A DNA stretch of 64,000 bases. Origin: Trueperella sp. GTDB lineage: Bacteria > Actinomycetota > Actinomycetes > Actinomycetales > Actinomycetaceae. The translations under genes and the position numbers were made by a program. The stretch is from contig JAUNLU010000002.1 of assembly GCA_030532125.1 (NCBI GenBank), positions 1-64,000 of the forward strand. The letters are read 5' to 3'. How positions within the stretch are numbered: the first letter of the stretch is position 1; each line of letters starts with the position of its first letter. A model generated the notes under the pieces. The model saw only the letters and a program-made list of their open reading frames with translations, was not told the origin of the DNA and ran no database searches. Of the stretch, positions 61,777 through 64,000 are shown piece by piece.

Positions 61777-63024
61777 GTGCATAGTTACTCATTAGAAGAT
61801 CGGGAGCGCTGGGCAGCTGAATCGGCAAAAAGCCCAACCCGTACCGATTTTGAACGCGACCGTGCCCGAGTGCTGCACTCTTCGGCATTGCGTCGGCTCG
61901 GTGCTAAAACCCAAGTTGTGGGGCCAGAGTCAGATGATTTTATTCGCACTCGGCTCACGCACTCGCTCGAAGTGGCACAGATTGGCCGCTCACTGGCGAA
62001 AAATTTTGGTGCCGACCCAGATATCGTGGAAACAGCTTGTCTGTGCCACGATATTGGACACCCACCTTTTGGGCACAATGGGGAACGGGCGCTCAATGAC
62101 GTTGCCGCTGATATTGGCGGGTTTGAGGGTAATGCTCAGACGCTGCGCGTAATAACGCGGTTAGAACCCAAGCGCTTTCATCCAGATGGTGCTCCTGCCG
62201 GCTTAAATCTGACGCGCGCTATTGTAGATGCCACGGCGAAATATCCTTGGCTGCGCGGTGCCGGGCCTAAGGGAGTAACAGATCCTAAATTTGGTGCCTA
62301 TGCCGATGACGCTCCGGTGCTGAACTGGGCACATGGCGATCATGGGCACCGACGGTGCGCAGAAGCGCAGATGATGGATCTAGCCGATGACATCGCCTAC
62401 TCGGTACACGATTTAGAAGATGCAATTGTGCGCCTGGCATTACGGCCTCAAGAATATGCGGCCAACCGCGCTGCGCAGCGAGATGCGGTTATTGCCTCAA
62501 CTCAGCGGTGGTACGGCAGTGAAGTTTCCGAAAGTGAATTAGCTGCCGCAGAAAAACGATTTTTTCAGATGAGATCATGGCCAGAAACTTTCACTGGTAC
62601 GCTGCGGGATCTCGCCCAAATTAAAGACCTAACCTCTGATCTAATCGGCCGTTTTGTCTCGGCGGTATGCTCGGCGTCGATCACCGCAGATAACCAAACT
62701 ATTGGGCGCTACAGTGCGGATATCGAAATCCCGCCAGCTACAGTGGCAGAAATACTGTACCTAAAGGGGCTGGCCGTGCATTATGTAATGGCGCCGCGGG
62801 AAAGTGAACCGATATTTTTTGAGCAGCGCTCGCTCATTTTTGATTTGGTGGATGCGATTTTGGAAGATCCGCTAACCCGGCTAGAACGCCAGTTTGCTGA
62901 TCTATGGCTCCAGAGCAATACCGACGCCGAACGGTTGCGAATCGTGGTAGACCAAGTAGCGTCACTTACCGATCAGTCGGCGCGGATGTGGCATGCGCGC
63001 TACTGCGGTATGCTGCGGCACTGA
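61777..63024 (+). CDS. dgt: Deoxyguanosinetriphosphate triphosphohydrolase-like protein
   Basis: A 415-residue HD-domain enzyme that splits dNTPs to deoxynucleosides and triphosphate. Metal ligands are in RTRLTHSLEVAQIGR and CHDIGHPPFGHNGE (the HD pair), with DLADDIAYSVHDLED further on. Bacterial short forms such as this may act on several dNTPs. The order dusB-dgt-dnaG is typical of Actinobacteria. Its control of dNTP pools fits with nrdD and nrdR in the same window, though no shared regulation is visible. Confidence 0.92.
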   Translation: MHSYSLEDRERWAAESAKSPTRTDFERDRARVLHSSALRRLGAKTQVVGPESDDFIRTRLTHSLEVAQIGRSLAKNFGADPDIVETACLCHDIGHPPFGHNGERALNDVAADIGGFEGNAQTLRVITRLEPKRFHPDGAPAGLNLTRAIVDATAKYPWLRGAGPKGVTDPKFGAYADDAPVLNWAHGDHGHRRCAEAQMMDLADDIAYSVHDLEDAIVRLALRPQEYAANRAAQRDAVIASTQRWYGSEVSESELAAAEKRFFQMRSWPETFTGTLRDLAQIKDLTSDLIGRFVSAVCSASITADNQTIGRYSADIEIPPATVAEILYLKGLAVHYVMAPRESEPIFFEQRSLIFDLVDAILEDPLTRLERQFADLWLQSNTDAERLRIVVDQVASLTDQSARMWHARYCGMLRH

Positions 63025-63101
63025 CCCTTACTGGGTACTATTTGCCACAGTTGCATACATCGGGCAGCCGGTGACGCAGAAAAAGTGTGGGAGTAAGTGG
63101 G

Positions 63102-63107
63102 TAGAAT
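63102..63107 (+). promoter_or_regulatory. -10 hexamer for leaderless dnaG
   Basis: TAGAAT ends six bases before the dnaG GTG and there is no Shine-Dalgarno. This is the best match to the consensus among the leaderless promoters here. Confidence 0.5.
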
Positions 63108-63113
63108 TAAGTC

Positions 63114-64000
63114 GTGGCTGGGTTAATAAAACGCGAGGTTATCGATGAGGTGCGCGATCGCGTCCGCATTGATGATGTAGTGCGGGAATACGTGACCCTA
63201 AAACCTGCCGGAGTAGGTTCCCTGAAAGGACTATGCCCATTCCACGATGAAAAAACTCCGTCTTTTAATGTGCGCCCACACATCGGGCGGTGGCACTGCT
63301 TCGGTTGTGGCGAAGGCGGGGACACTATCGCATTCATCGAGCGGATAGAGCACGTCTCCTTCATCGAAGCCGTGGAAATCCTGGCCAGTAAAGCTGGCAT
63401 TGCGGTCGAATACGAAGCGGGCAGCACCGCACCGCGCGGACCGCGGGAGGTAACGCGCTCGCGCTTAATCGACGCCCACAAAGTGGCGCAGGAATTTTAT
63501 GTGGCACAGTTGCAGACAGCTGCGGCGGCGCCGGCGCGGGAGATGCTGGCTGAGCGTGGCTTTGATACCGCTGCTATCGCTCATTTCCAAGTGGGGTATT
63601 CGCCAGATTCTTGGGATGCATTACTGCGCGAACTGCGCAATCGAGGATTTACCGAAAAAGAAATTGCTGCTTCTGGGTTAGTTACCCAAGGCAGTCGGGG
63701 AGTATATGACCGATTCCGGGGTCGGGTAATGTGGCCGATTCACTCCATCACCGGGGAACCGATTGGCTTTGGGGCGCGCAAACTAGGATCAGACGATCAA
63801 GGTCCAAAATATCTGAATACGCCAGAAACAATGATCTACAAGAAATCCCAGGTGCTCTATGGGCTGGATCTGGCAAAAAGTGCAATCGCTACCGAACGAA
63901 AAGTAGTGGTAGTAGAGGGCTATACCGATGTGATGGCAGCTCATCTAGCGGGTGTACCGTATGCAGTAGCTACCTGTGGCACCGCTTTTGGGGCAGAGCA
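63114..64000 (+). CDS. dnaG: DNA primase DnaG (partial, 3' end outside window)
   Basis: The first 295 codons of primase, which makes RNA primers for replication. The CHC2 zinc site is C41, H44, C62 and C65 (CPFHDEKT, CFGCGEGG). The RNA-polymerase basic subdomain follows, with FRGRVMWPI and GFGARKL. The TOPRIM domain begins with VVVVEGYTDVM near residue 265. The GTG gives the normal N-terminus (GLIKREVIDEVRDRV) and directly follows a leaderless promoter. The helicase-binding C-terminus is beyond the window. Confidence 0.95.
   Translation, partial: MAGLIKREVIDEVRDRVRIDDVVREYVTLKPAGVGSLKGLCPFHDEKTPSFNVRPHIGRWHCFGCGEGGDTIAFIERIEHVSFIEAVEILASKAGIAVEYEAGSTAPRGPREVTRSRLIDAHKVAQEFYVAQLQTAAAAPAREMLAERGFDTAAIAHFQVGYSPDSWDALLRELRNRGFTEKEIAASGLVTQGSRGVYDRFRGRVMWPIHSITGEPIGFGARKLGSDDQGPKYLNTPETMIYKKSQVLYGLDLAKSAIATERKVVVVEGYTDVMAAHLAGVPYAVATCGTAFGAE

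Noticed and set aside
1..64000. Defence island, prophage, CRISPR, secondary-metabolite cluster or tRNA genes
   Set aside because: Every stretch above 300 bases is explained by conserved core genes; no transposase, integrase, cas, direct repeat array, NRPS/PKS motif or tRNA TpsiC-arm motif was seen.

Overview
The window reads as one contiguous stretch of actinobacterial core chromosome. The gene orders are classic for Actinobacteria: pgsA-cinA-clgR-DUF3046-recA-recX-miaB-miaA-hflX, lexA with a divergent LysM-type SOS division suppressor followed by nrdR, and the full dcw cluster mraZ-rsmH-ftsL-ftsI-murE-murF-mraY-murD-ftsW-murG-murC-ftsQ-ftsZ-sepF-yggT-divIVA. GC content looks moderate by eye (not measured), an anaerobic class III ribonucleotide reductase is present, and the MurE substrate motif is not the diaminopimelate type. 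Together these suggest an anaerobic or facultative member of the Actinomycetaceae or a close relative; that placement is inference. I see no insertion sequence, prophage, CRISPR array, tRNA, rRNA or biosynthetic cluster.

Layout. 1-3.5 kb: the tail of a sortase-anchored surface protein, a GNAT acetyltransferase, dapA and RNase J. 3.6-8.1 kb: ftsK, pgsA, cinA, clgR and a DUF3046 gene. 8.1-10.8 kb: nrdD and its radical-SAM activase behind a two-box NrdR operator. 10.8-15.2 kb: SOS-controlled recA, recX, miaB and miaA. 15.3-19.4 kb: an RsmC-like methyltransferase (where related genomes often carry dapF), hflX and dinG. 19.4-21.6 kb: lexA and a LysM division suppressor around three SOS boxes, then nrdR. 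21.6-32.2 kb: fadD, serA, a HelD-like helicase, a PAC2 gene overlapping an MFS transporter, a SpeE-like protein, dinB and a DUF3040 gene. 32.4-49.5 kb: the dcw cluster, mostly with overlapping stop and start codons. 49.6-55.6 kb: lspA, rluD, dnaE, a small S4 protein and a DedA protein. 55.7-58.9 kb: a zinc uptake operon znuA-znuC-znuB-zur with a Zur box. 59-64 kb: glyS, dusB, dgt and the first third of dnaG.

How it fits together. Three regulons can be read with regulator and target both present: SOS (lexA, recA and the division suppressor), NrdR (nrdR and nrdD) and Zur (zur and znuA). MraZ sites sit just before mraZ. Many genes lack a Shine-Dalgarno sequence but have a -10-like hexamer ending 6-7 bases before the start codon, which is the signature of leaderless transcripts (GNAT, dapA, rnj, DUF3046, miaB, rsmC-like, nrdR, SpeE-like, dnaE, dgt, dnaG).

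No accessory or defence system was found. The most unusual signals are non-coding or very small: an imperfect hairpin with 36-base arms between mraZ and rsmH, a possible 51-codon ORF between the recA SOS box and recA, an 18-bp perfect hairpin just before lspA, and a glyS leader with two mutually exclusive hairpins.
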